A DNA stretch of 9,562 nucleotides from DAOPJM01 sp035399665 (GCA_035399665.1 DAOPJM010000054.1:1-9562); one strand, 5' to 3'; positions 1-6,742 are shown, counted from the stretch's first letter. Numbers and translations: made by a program. Notes: generated by a model from the letters alone, not told the origin.

Positions 1-273
1 TCGCGACAGCTTTTGTATTTTAGCACCCACCCACCCCCTTGTCAACACCTTTTTTTGAAAAAACTAATCTTTTTTTGCTGTTTCATGTGAAATACTTCGA
101 ACGTGAGATTTTAATGTCCCATGCCCTCATGAATCTGGCACAACGCTCCCTTTGCACCCTATTTTGTATCACATTCGTGCCATATTCCGCAAATTGCTTA
201 TCTTTACCTTTATTTTGTCGCCGTCTTGTGCTATTATGTAATCAACAAACCATTTGTTAAGGAGAGATTATCT
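1..273. other. Intergenic region upstream of the operon
   Basis: I see no convincing gene here. The stretch begins with T-rich and C-rich tracts (around 10-75, including a T7-G-A6 hairpin-like run at 51-64) that could be the end of an upstream transcription unit. It ends with the leader of the threonine aldolase gene. A short open frame at 39-260 has no ribosome binding site and an implausible composition, so I do not call it. Confidence 0.6.
209..237 (+). promoter_or_regulatory. Possible sigma-A promoter with extended -10 for the four-gene operon
   Basis: TGCTATTAT at 229-237 is an extended -10 element (TGn plus TATTAT, one mismatch from TATAAT). Seventeen bases upstream is a poor -35, TTTATT at 209-214. 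Extended -10 promoters tolerate weak -35 elements. Transcription would begin near 243-245, leaving a leader of about 30 nt with AAGGAGAG (259-266) before the ATG at 274. The call rests on spacing and motif match only. Confidence 0.4.
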
Positions 274-1317
274 ATGCTTTTTACCTGTGACTATCTTGAG
301 GGCGCTCACCCGAAGATAATGGAGCGACTCATGGAGACTAACATACGGCAGACCATAGGATACAGTGAGGACGTCTACTGTCAAAGAGCGCGTACTGTTA
401 TAAAGGAAGTGATTGATCGTGAGGGCGCTGACGTGCATTTCCTTGTTGGCGGCACACAGACCAACATGAGTGTTATCGCAGCTTCACTAAGGCCGCACCA
501 CGGGGTTTTTTCGGCGGCTTCGGGTCATATAAACGTACACGAGACCGGAGCGATTGAGGCTACGGGTCACAAGGTACTCGCGCTTGAAACGGGATCCGAG
601 GGCAAGCTCACGGCGGCGCAGGTTGAACGCGCCTATCTTGCGCATATCACCGATGAGACCCATGAGCATATGGTCAAGCCGCACATGGTCTACATCTCCA
701 ACCCCACCGAGAATGGCTGCGTCTACACGAAAGCGGAGCTTGTCGCCATGCGCGAGGTCTGCGACAGGTACGGTCTGCTGCTCTATCTTGATGGTGCGCG
801 CCTGGGCTACGGCTTGGTCTCGCCCTGCTGTGACCTTCAGCTTCGCGACCTTGCGAGGCTCTGCGACGCCTTCTACATTGGCGGTACCAAGCAGGGCGCG
901 CTGTTTGGCGAGGCTGTCGTCCTCATTAACCCCGAAATCAAGTCCGACTTCCGTTATCTCATAAAGCAGCGTGGGGGTATGCTTGCAAAGGGCAGGCTTT
1001 TGGGGATTCAGTTTGAGACGCTGTTCACCGATAATCTCTACTTCGAAATATCCAAGGGCGCGGTTGACCGTGCGCTGCACATTGCAAGAACCCTTGAGAA
1101 CTGCGGCTTTGAGCTGCTTACCACTCCACAGACCAATCAAATCTTTCCCATACTAACCCGCAGCGAATATGAATTGCTCGCGCCGCGCTACGGTCTGGAG
1201 TGGTGGAAGGACGTCGATGCCGAAAGCAAGGCCTTCCGCATATGCACGAGCTGGGCTACCACCGATGAGATGGTCTCCGCCATCGAAAGCGACATATGCT
1301 CCCTGAGGAGGAAATAA
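274..1317 (+). CDS. Low-specificity L-threonine aldolase-type PLP enzyme (beta-eliminating lyase family)
   Basis: This 347-residue protein, normal length for the family, belongs to fold-type I PLP enzymes. Threonine aldolases cleave L-threonine or L-allo-threonine to glycine and acetaldehyde in the cytoplasm. Visible marks are the GGTQTN phosphate-binding loop (59-64), the GHINVHETGA segment with His85, whose equivalent stacks on the cofactor, LDGARLGYG with Asp173 contacting the pyridine nitrogen, and YIGGTKQG with Lys206 as the Schiff-base lysine. The start at 274 is chosen because AAGGAGAG (259-266) lies 7 nt upstream. An in-frame ATG at 226 would place coding sequence over the likely promoter and has no Shine-Dalgarno. 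It is the first gene of the operon, and the next ATG follows its stop after 1 nt. The family assignment is firm. The exact substrate is inferred, since relatives include other beta-eliminating lyases. A link to the downstream nuclease genes is not obvious. Confidence 0.9.
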   Translation: MLFTCDYLEGAHPKIMERLMETNIRQTIGYSEDVYCQRARTVIKEVIDREGADVHFLVGGTQTNMSVIAASLRPHHGVFSAASGHINVHETGAIEATGHKVLALETGSEGKLTAAQVERAYLAHITDETHEHMVKPHMVYISNPTENGCVYTKAELVAMREVCDRYGLLLYLDGARLGYGLVSPCCDLQLRDLARLCDAFYIGGTKQGALFGEAVVLINPEIKSDFRYLIKQRGGMLAKGRLLGIQFETLFTDNLYFEISKGAVDRALHIARTLENCGFELLTTPQTNQIFPILTRSEYELLAPRYGLEWWKDVDAESKAFRICTSWATTDEMVSAIESDICSLRRK

Positions 1318-1318
1318 T

Positions 1319-2047
1319 ATGAGGGTTGAGTTCGTCGGACACAGCTGTTACCTCATAGAGCTTGACAGGCATGTGCTTGTCTTTGACTACTTCCACGGAC
1401 GGCTTCCCGACTTTGACCGAGGCAAATGCGTCATGGTCTTTGTCAGCCACTCCCATCCCGACCATTACAGCGAAAGCATCTTTCAGCTGTTCTCGGACTG
1501 TCCCGACGTTCACTACATAATCTCCTCCGATGTAAAGCCTAAGCTTGCTCCCCTGCTTGAAGCAGGGCGGCTCAAGGGCAAGGTAAAGCGCGAAAGCGTC
1601 GTCTTTGTCTCGCCCGATGAGCGTCTTGAGCTTTGCGACACGAAGATTGAAACCCTAAGCTCCACCGATATGGGCGTGGCCTTCGTCACGGAGTGCGAGG
1701 GCAAGACCGTGTTCCACGCGGGCGACCTCAATATGTGGCTTTGGAGCGGCAACACCCCTGAGGAGGACACGAGCATGAGGCAGCGCTTCCAAGCCGAAAT
1801 TGCCAAGCTCGCGGGACGCAGGATCGACGTTGCCTTCATTCCCGTTGACCCGAGGCTTCGTGAGCGCTGCTATGAATCCTTGGATTGGTTTATGCGTCAC
1901 GTTGACACAAGTAAGGTATATCCCATGCACTTTTGGGGCGGCTATCGCGCCATAGGCAAGCTTTGCGAGCTGCCCTGTACCGAACCCTACCGCGATTGCA
2001 TTGTATTGCCGCAGCGACCTGTGATGATTGCGAGGCGAAAGCTATGA
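1319..2047 (+). CDS. UlaG-like metallo-beta-lactamase-fold hydrolase
   Basis: This 242-residue protein has the short metallo-beta-lactamase (Lactamase_B_2/UlaG-like) layout. It starts VEFVGHSCYLIE, then carries the metal motif HSHPDH (His44, His46, Asp48, His49), a FHAGDLNMW segment with the bridging Asp136, and a C-terminal YPMHFW with His204 as the last ligand. The position where many relatives have a further His, before D-x-G, reads SSTDMGVAF here. Such enzymes are soluble metal-dependent hydrolases acting on lactones, phosphodiesters or other esters, and the substrate cannot be told from sequence. AGGAGG about 8 nt before the ATG at 1319 supports the start. Its TGA overlaps the next ATG as ATGA, so translation is probably coupled to the nuclease gene. 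Because MBL folds also include nucleases, a role in nucleic-acid metabolism with its neighbours is possible but unproven. Confidence 0.85.
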   Translation: MRVEFVGHSCYLIELDRHVLVFDYFHGRLPDFDRGKCVMVFVSHSHPDHYSESIFQLFSDCPDVHYIISSDVKPKLAPLLEAGRLKGKVKRESVVFVSPDERLELCDTKIETLSSTDMGVAFVTECEGKTVFHAGDLNMWLWSGNTPEEDTSMRQRFQAEIAKLAGRRIDVAFIPVDPRLRERCYESLDWFMRHVDTSKVYPMHFWGGYRAIGKLCELPCTEPYRDCIVLPQRPVMIARRKL

Positions 2048-3078
2048 AGTTCATACATTGTGCAGACTTGCATCTCGGCTCCGCCCTTTCGCTGAATTTC
2101 GACAAAGCGAAGGCCGGCAAACGCAAGGATGAGCTGCTGAACGGCTTCTCCGAGCTTGTAGACCTTGCCGACAGGGGGGGCTATGACGGTTTGCTTATCG
2201 CGGGCGATGTGTTCGACTCCGCCAAGGTCTCCGCAAAGACCCGCAGCTTCTTTGAAAAACACATTACAGCACACCCCACGCTGCGGTTCTTCTGTCTTAT
2301 GGGAAACCACGACGGGGCGGTTGAGCTGTTTCCAAACGGTAAACCCGACAACTGTTTCCTATGCGCGGACAAGGTCGTCTGTGAGAAGCTGGGTAATGTC
2401 AATATCGTCATGCTGCCCTCGCCCGACGCGCCCCTTCCCGCGCTCGACCCGAACGACTACAACATAGTCATTATGCATGGCACGGTGGGCGAAGGCGCGG
2501 GCTGCGTCAAACTTTCGGCGCTTTCGGGGCGCGGCATCGACTACCTCGCCCTGGGACACTATCACGATTTCAGGCTTGAGACCTTGGACAGGCGCGGCAA
2601 GTGGTGTTATTCGGGCTGTCTTGAGGGACGCGGCTTCGACGAATGCGGCGTAAAGGGCTTCGTCTCGATAGACGCCGACAGGCGCGAATACGAATTCGTC
2701 CCCTTTGCGAAGCGAACGCTTTTTGAGCTGCACTTGAACCTTGACGGCAAGTGCGACGCCGCCGCGCAGCTTGACGCGGTGCGCGAACTCATTCGCGATA
2801 TCGACCCTAAGGACGGCGTGAGACTCATACTTGAGGGTTCGCACGATGAGGATGATGAAATCTATGCGGATCAGATTGCCGCTCTCCTGGAGGGGCGCTG
2901 CTATGTTTCCAAGGTCAAGGACGAGACTAAGCTTACGATAGACCCTTCAAAATATGTCAACGATCCCTCGCTCAAGGGCGAATTTGTTCGTCTCGTCATG
3001 AAGAGCGAGCTTGTGACCGAGCGGCGCGACGCCGTGCTTATGCTTGGGCTTGCCGCGCTTAGAGGGGAGGAGCTGTAA
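2044..3078 (+). CDS. SbcD/YhaO-like metallophosphoesterase (DNA repair exonuclease family)
   Basis: The 344-residue protein has every calcineurin-like phosphoesterase motif of the SbcD/Mre11 group in order: CADLHLG (Asp8, His10), AGDVFD (Asp55), MGNHD (Asn88, His89), MHG (His145) and GHYH (His172, His174). These residues bind two metal ions, typically Mn, for exonuclease/endonuclease activity on DNA ends. After the catalytic domain (about 1-215), residues 220-344 form a C-terminal capping/partner-binding region. The start at 2044 overlaps the preceding stop by 4 nt. A longer in-frame reading from 1933 would overlap the MBL gene by over 100 nt and begins before the family's N-terminal motif. 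Its stop overlaps the ATG of the Rad50-like gene (TAATG). The nuclease-ATPase pair is the standard SbcD-SbcC or YhaO-YhaN arrangement. It resembles the YhaO type rather than classical SbcD because of its partner's architecture. Confidence 0.9.
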   Translation: MKFIHCADLHLGSALSLNFDKAKAGKRKDELLNGFSELVDLADRGGYDGLLIAGDVFDSAKVSAKTRSFFEKHITAHPTLRFFCLMGNHDGAVELFPNGKPDNCFLCADKVVCEKLGNVNIVMLPSPDAPLPALDPNDYNIVIMHGTVGEGAGCVKLSALSGRGIDYLALGHYHDFRLETLDRRGKWCYSGCLEGRGFDECGVKGFVSIDADRREYEFVPFAKRTLFELHLNLDGKCDAAAQLDAVRELIRDIDPKDGVRLILEGSHDEDDEIYADQIAALLEGRCYVSKVKDETKLTIDPSKYVNDPSLKGEFVRLVMKSELVTERRDAVLMLGLAALRGEEL

Positions 3079-5708
3079 TGAAACTTCTTCGTTGCTATAT
3101 TGAAAGCTTTGGGACACTCTCGTGTTACTCCCGCGAGTTCTCCCCCGCGCTTGACTGTGAGGTGCGCGAAAACGGTTGGGGCAAGAGTACGCTTTTGGTG
3201 TTCATCAAGGCCATGCTCTACGGTCTTCCGCAGACAAAGCATACAAGCCTGCTGCAAAACGAGCGCAAGCGCTACACGCCTTGGCAGGGCGGAAGCTACG
3301 GCGGCTATCTGGAATTTGAGAAGGACGGCAAGGAATATCGCGTGCAGCGCTTCTTCGGCGCCTCGGGCAAGGGCGACAGCCTGAGTCTCTACGATGTGGC
3401 GAGCGGCAAGCTGCTTCCGCTTCCTGAGAAAGAGCTTGGAGAGTGGCTGTTCGGTATCAACGCGGAGGGCTTTGAACGCACCGTCTACATCTCGCAAAGG
3501 TATATGTCCGACGATGACACCGCCAAGAAGACAGCGGCTGACGAGGATAGAAAACGCGGCAACACCTCTGTCGCGGCGCGCATCAACGCGGCGGTTGACG
3601 AGGGCGGCAATATGGGCTCTTACGATAACGCTATGTCACTGCTGAACACAAAGCGTCAGTTCTACGCCAAGACGGGCGACCGCGGCGCGATTGCGGACAC
3701 GAAGCGTGAGATAGAAGCCCTTCACATGGATCTTGACGAGTGTAAAAAGTGTCAAAGCCTTGCGGAGCAGCTCAACTCCGAGCGCATGGAAAAGGAACGC
3801 GAAGCTTTTGAACTGTTCCAACGTGCTGAAGAATTAAGGCGGCGCGGCGATGATGCCGCAAAGCGCGGCGAGCTTGACGCCCTATCCAAGCGGCGTGCAA
3901 GCATAGCGGAAGGCGTCAAATCCTCGCAGGTGCGCGTAAGCTGTGCCGAAGCCGAATTGCCCAACATTGAAGAATCTCGTAAGCTCTGCGATGAAGCGAT
4001 TACCCTGAGCAAGGCCGCGACCGAGCTGCAATCGGCGATGAACGGTTTTACCGAGCGCCGCGAAAAGCTTGAAAAGGCGGACGCGCTCGACGCAGACGCG
4101 GGGCGTTTTGAAATGGCGTCAAAAGCGGCGCGTATGCGTGGACGCATAGATGAGTTAAGCGCTAAGGAGCGGAACGGGATTGAGGCCGAAAGGCTGAAGG
4201 CTCAGGCTTTGGAGCTTAGGGCGGAAGCCGACAGATACGCCCTAACGCTGCGAATGCTGAAGTCCAAGCTTCGTATTGAGGAGCTTGAGAGGGGCTTTGC
4301 CGCAGACAGGGAAGCGTATGCGCACAGCTGCGCCGCCGCAAAGCGCACACGCCTAATGCTTCTCATCCTGCTTATTGTGGTCACGGCGGCTCTTGTTGCC
4401 TGTGGTCTGCTCGTCCATCCCTACATGTTTATAGGTGCGGGCGTGTGCGCGGCGTTGGCTGTGGCGATTCTGTTTGTTTTCAAGCCCAAGCTTCGCGAAA
4501 AGCCCGAGGAGCCCTCCGAGCTCATTAGGCTGCGTTTTGAATATAAGGATTTATGCATGAACGTTGGCATGACGCCTTCCTTGGACAGCTCAGGAAACTA
4601 CGCCGAGATGTTGTCCGAACGCGAAAGGGAAAAGCGCGAAAGCGCGGATAAGCTTGATGAGAGTGTTCAGGGTTTGGATATTGCCGATGATGCGGATAAG
4701 TCCGAGCTTGGGCAGCTCAGGGATGAGTATAAGGCGCTGACCCTGAATGCAGGTGCGCTTATGCCAAGCGAAGTCGGCATAAACTACGCCGACGCCTATG
4801 AATCTGAAGCGCGAAAGTGCAGACAGGGCGCGGAAGCCCTGCGCGAGGAAGCTGCGGCGATTACCGATGTCGCGGACCCCGTCGAACACAGCGATGAGCT
4901 TGCAAGGCTTTGCCGCGAATATGACGAAAAGGCAAGGGTCTTGGGGATAAACCCCGGAGGTGAGATTGCGAAGTCCGCAGAGTTGAAAACCAAGGCGAGC
5001 TACCTCAGCTCCGACTTGAGGGCAGCGAAGGAAAGCTTCAAAAAGTATAGTGAGGAGCTTGCGGCTTTCGATGTGGAGCATGGCGAGCTGCCCGAGCTTA
5101 CGGGCGAGGTCGAGGACGCGGGCGAGCTGCGCCGACTTGAAAAGAATACCCGCGATGAGGGCGACGTCGTTCGCGAGAAAGCGCAGCGGCTACTGCGCAA
5201 AGAAGAAGTCAACATGGAGATCGCGGGCAATGCCGCGCAGATTACAATGGACATCGCAGAGCTTGAGGAGCGGCAAAAGTCCTACGATTTCGAACTGTCG
5301 GTGGTCAGTGAAACGCAGAACCTCCTAAGGACAGCCAAAACCGAGTTGAGTTCACGCTATCTTGGCTCTGTCGGCAAGGCTTTCTTCAATTACATAAATA
5401 GATTCTCGCCCGAACTGGCGTCCAAGCTCAGCCTTGACGCCGACTTTGGGACGCAGTTTGAACAGGGCGGCAAGCTCACAAGCTGTGTTCAGCTCTCTAC
5501 GGGCTTGCGCGAACTGGTGGACGTCTGCGCAAGGTTTGCCCTGACGGACGCGATGTACGAGAAGGAAAAGCCTTTCATGCTGCTTGACGACCCCTTCGCC
5601 AACCTTGATGATGTGAATTTGGCGGAGGCTATGTCCCTGCTTCGTTCGCTCGCCAAGGAGCGGCAGATAATCTACTTTAGCTGCAGCAACTCAAGAAACA
5701 ACATATAA
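3078..5708 (+). CDS. SbcC/YhaN-like Rad50-type ATPase with a central membrane segment
   Basis: This 876-residue protein has split ABC/SMC-type ATPase halves at its ends. The N-terminal half carries the Walker A motif ENGWGKST (31-38) followed by a conserved MLYGLP. The C-terminal half has the signature LSTGLRE (806-812), Walker B MLLDDP (834-839) and the D-loop FANLDD. Between them are two long charged coiled-coil arms, roughly 200-420 and 475-760. They are separated by two hydrophobic helices (about 426-446 and 449-470) that are probably transmembrane, where Rad50 has its zinc hook. The protein ends YFSCSNSRNNI, so the H-loop histidine of related ATPases appears to be Ser870. It overlaps the nuclease gene by 1 nt and is presumably its partner in processing DNA ends, possibly at the membrane. 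B. subtilis YhaN is the closest well-known architecture I can suggest. The family is firm and the function is inferred. Confidence 0.88.
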   Translation: MKLLRCYIESFGTLSCYSREFSPALDCEVRENGWGKSTLLVFIKAMLYGLPQTKHTSLLQNERKRYTPWQGGSYGGYLEFEKDGKEYRVQRFFGASGKGDSLSLYDVASGKLLPLPEKELGEWLFGINAEGFERTVYISQRYMSDDDTAKKTAADEDRKRGNTSVAARINAAVDEGGNMGSYDNAMSLLNTKRQFYAKTGDRGAIADTKREIEALHMDLDECKKCQSLAEQLNSERMEKEREAFELFQRAEELRRRGDDAAKRGELDALSKRRASIAEGVKSSQVRVSCAEAELPNIEESRKLCDEAITLSKAATELQSAMNGFTERREKLEKADALDADAGRFEMASKAARMRGRIDELSAKERNGIEAERLKAQALELRAEADRYALTLRMLKSKLRIEELERGFAADREAYAHSCAAAKRTRLMLLILLIVVTAALVACGLLVHPYMFIGAGVCAALAVAILFVFKPKLREKPEEPSELIRLRFEYKDLCMNVGMTPSLDSSGNYAEMLSEREREKRESADKLDESVQGLDIADDADKSELGQLRDEYKALTLNAGALMPSEVGINYADAYESEARKCRQGAEALREEAAAITDVADPVEHSDELARLCREYDEKARVLGINPGGEIAKSAELKTKASYLSSDLRAAKESFKKYSEELAAFDVEHGELPELTGEVEDAGELRRLEKNTRDEGDVVREKAQRLLRKEEVNMEIAGNAAQITMDIAELEERQKSYDFELSVVSETQNLLRTAKTELSSRYLGSVGKAFFNYINRFSPELASKLSLDADFGTQFEQGGKLTSCVQLSTGLRELVDVCARFALTDAMYEKEKPFMLLDDPFANLDDVNLAEAMSLLRSLAKERQIIYFSCSNSRNNI

Positions 5709-5716
5709 AGTCTGTT

Positions 5717-5738
5717 GGGGCGGCAACCTTGCCGTCCC
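5717..5738 (+). terminator. GC-rich hairpin just after the operon, possible terminator
   Basis: GGGGCGGC AACCTT GCCGTCCC forms an 8-bp stem with one G-T wobble and a 6-nt loop, 8 nt after the stop of the ATPase gene. It is followed only by TTCCTC rather than a true T-run, so as an intrinsic terminator it is weak. The position at the end of a four-gene operon is what makes it likely. Confidence 0.45.
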
Positions 5739-5782
5739 TTCCTCATCACCGGAAGCCCCGCTCCTGCTGTAAGCGCCTTACC

Positions 5783-5870
5783 AATGCCGCGTTGTCCCAC
5801 GGGGGGAGCGGCACTATCACCATAAGTCTGTTTCAAGATCCTTCGTCGCTGTCGCTCCTCAGGATGACAG
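5783..5870 (-). repeat. Intergenic repeat, copy A
   Basis: Read on the minus strand this 88-bp unit is CTGTCATCCTGAG, 13 variable bases, GAAGGATCTTG, a 22-nt spacer, then CCGCTCCCCCCGTGG..CAACGCGG..ATT. The ATCCT/AGGAT ends of the first part can pair, giving a REP-like hairpin. It matches copy B (5958-6040) module for module, in opposite orientation. The CTGTCATCCTGAGC..GAAGGATCTT type of sequence is, from memory, a widespread dispersed intergenic repeat in bacteria. I cannot count other copies in the genome. Confidence 0.75.
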
Positions 5871-5957
5871 TGAGGGCAATTGCTGCTATCAAAGCCCATC
5901 CCCTATCCACCCCTTAATCCCCGCCGTTGTACAATCATGCACCATCAACACACCCCG

Positions 5958-6040
5958 CTGTCATCCTGAGCGAAGTCGAAGGATCTTGCTGAAAACATAG
6001 AAGTCAAGACCCGCTCCCCCTGTGGAGCAATGCGGTCATT
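5958..6040 (+). repeat. Intergenic repeat, copy B
   Basis: This 83-bp unit is CTGTCATCCTGAG, 7 variable bases, GAAGGATCTTG, a 22-nt spacer, then CCGCTCCCCCTGTGG..CAATGCGG..ATT. It shares both outer blocks and the exact 22-nt spacer length with the inverted copy A. The copies differ by a 6-nt length change in the hairpin loop and scattered substitutions, so they are diverged relatives and not a recent duplication. No open reading frame suggests a transposase inside or between them. Confidence 0.75.
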
Positions 6041-6156
6041 TGAACCCCAAGCTTCCGTTTTAGCAAATCCCGCCTTGCATCTGCTGACGAGGGCGGCCAT
6101 TTGGCACGGCAATGAATGCCCCTCATCGACGGGGCTTAAAGCAACGACAGTTCGGG

Positions 6157-6597
6157 TTACAGCACTTTCAGCTCCGCCGCCATTTCCCTATATGTCTCCG
6201 CCGAGATGCGTTCCGCCACGGCATGGACGAACAAGGCGTTGGAAGGCTTTAGGCTCTGCGTTACAGCCGCGCCGAAAAACCGCTGCATAGTATCGCCCCC
6301 GGAACAAATCCACGCAACATCGATTGCATGGCGCATCGCAAGATCCACCGCCGTGGTGCTTGTGCCGTATGCTCGCGCGATTTGCGGATACACGTCTCGG
6401 CTCATGCTGCAAAAGTTCATGCCGTTTCTTATCACAAGAATAATTGCGTCACGAAGGTAGCGATAACCGCGAAGATGCTGCATCACGCCCATGTTCATTA
6501 AAATAGTAGAAACCCTATACGCAAGCGTGTAAGGCAGCCCGTTGCCGGCTCCCAACATGTCTTGACCGCGCCCCTCGGCCGTGTCATAATCGTTCAT
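6157..6597 (-). CDS. Spo0A DNA-binding-domain protein lacking a receiver domain
   Basis: The 146-residue protein matches the C-terminal effector domain of Spo0A, the master regulator of sporulation, over residues 28-131. Visible landmarks are a GVMQHLRGYRYLRDAI segment (Spo0A-like GxxxHxKGYxYLRxAI), VYPQIARAYGTS, a recognition helix TTAVDLAMRHAIDVAW closely resembling that of Spo0A, and the end motif FGAAVTQSLKPSNALFVHAVAERI. The first 27 residues are short and unrelated to a CheY-like receiver, so there is no phosphoacceptor Asp or hinge. The start at 6597 is chosen because AAGGAG (6609-6604) lies 6 nt upstream. A start at 6618 would put that site inside the gene. Full Spo0A needs phosphorylation to relieve receiver inhibition and dimerise, so a free effector domain could bind 0A boxes constitutively or compete with Spo0A. 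Its own upstream DNA holds 0A boxes. The domain identity is firm and the role is inferred. Confidence 0.9.
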   Translation of the reverse strand: MNDYDTAEGRGQDMLGAGNGLPYTLAYRVSTILMNMGVMQHLRGYRYLRDAIILVIRNGMNFCSMSRDVYPQIARAYGTSTTAVDLAMRHAIDVAWICSGGDTMQRFFGAAVTQSLKPSNALFVHAVAERISAETYREMAAELKVL

Positions 6598-6657
6598 TTG
6601 TTGCTCCTTCACATGCAATTTAATTGTAATTTACTCTTCGGAATTGCAATTAATATT

Positions 6658-6691
6658 ATCATATTTACGCATTTACTGCAACAATTGTCGA
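6658..6691 (-). promoter_or_regulatory. Possible Spo0A-type promoter of the spo0A-like gene
   Basis: On the minus strand, TCGACA (6691-6686, one mismatch from TTGACA and overlapping a 0A box) is followed after exactly 22 nt by TATGAT (6663-6658, one mismatch from TATAAT). A 22-bp spacer with a 0A box at the -35 is the layout known from Spo0A-activated sigma-A promoters such as spoIIG. The start of transcription would fall near 6650, about 50 nt before the ATG. This rests on motif and spacing only. A weaker alternative is TTGCAG with a 17-nt spacer to TAATAT. Confidence 0.4.
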
Positions 6692-6692
6692 A
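6686..6692 (+). promoter_or_regulatory. 0A box 1 (TGTCGAA, perfect)
   Basis: TGTCGAA is identical to the Spo0A binding consensus. The flanks extend it to AATTGTCGAA (6683-6692), the same ten bases found inverted at box 3. It overlaps the proposed -35 of the spo0A-like gene. Confidence 0.6.
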
Positions 6693-6715
6693 AAAAGTTA
6701 ACAATTATATCAATT

Positions 6716-6722
6716 ATCGACA
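6716..6722 (-). promoter_or_regulatory. 0A box 2 (TGTCGAT, one mismatch)
   Basis: The minus strand reads TGTCGAT, six of seven bases of the 0A consensus. It starts exactly 30 bp from box 1 and 20 bp from box 3, which puts all three roughly on one face of the helix. Confidence 0.5.
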
Positions 6723-6735
6723 TTAATTACATTAA

Positions 6736-6742
6736 TTCGACA
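6736..6742 (-). promoter_or_regulatory. 0A box 3 (TGTCGAA, perfect)
   Basis: The minus strand reads AATTGTCGAA over 6745-6736, containing a perfect 0A box. It forms a 10-bp exact inverted repeat with box 1. It could serve the spo0A-like gene or a rightward gene beyond the gap. Confidence 0.6.

Larger units (their letters stand above)
5739..6156. other. Gene-free region carrying repeat elements
   Basis: Over 400 bp lie between the operon and the convergent spo0A-like gene. Most of it is taken up by two inverted copies of an intergenic repeat at 5783-5870 and 5958-6040, annotated separately. The remainder (5739-5782, 5871-5957 and 6041-6156) shows no gene I can support. Open frames here lack ribosome binding sites and run through the repeats. 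GCCCC/GGGGC at 6118-6135 is a 5-bp hairpin downstream of the minus-strand gene with no T-run, so it is doubtful as a terminator. Confidence 0.6.

Noticed and set aside
39..260. Open frame of 73 codons before the aldolase gene
   Set aside because: No ribosome binding site, no family resemblance, and it overlaps the likely promoter and leader.
226..273. Longer N-terminus for the threonine aldolase from the ATG at 226
   Set aside because: No Shine-Dalgarno, and it would code through the likely promoter region. The ATG at 274 has AAGGAGAG at good spacing and gives the usual family N-terminus.
487..1140. Long minus-strand frame opposite the threonine aldolase
   Set aside because: Shadow of a strongly supported PLP enzyme gene, with no family signal of its own.
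3741..3752. CxxC (Cys222-Cys225) in the Rad50-like ATPase as a zinc hook
   Set aside because: It lies early in the first coiled-coil arm near the ATPase head. The apex between the arms is occupied by the hydrophobic helices.
5709..6156. Possible small genes, tRNA or CRISPR in the gene-free region
   Set aside because: I see no cloverleaf, no regular repeat-spacer pattern and no frame with a ribosome binding site. The two inverted repeat copies explain the visible structure.
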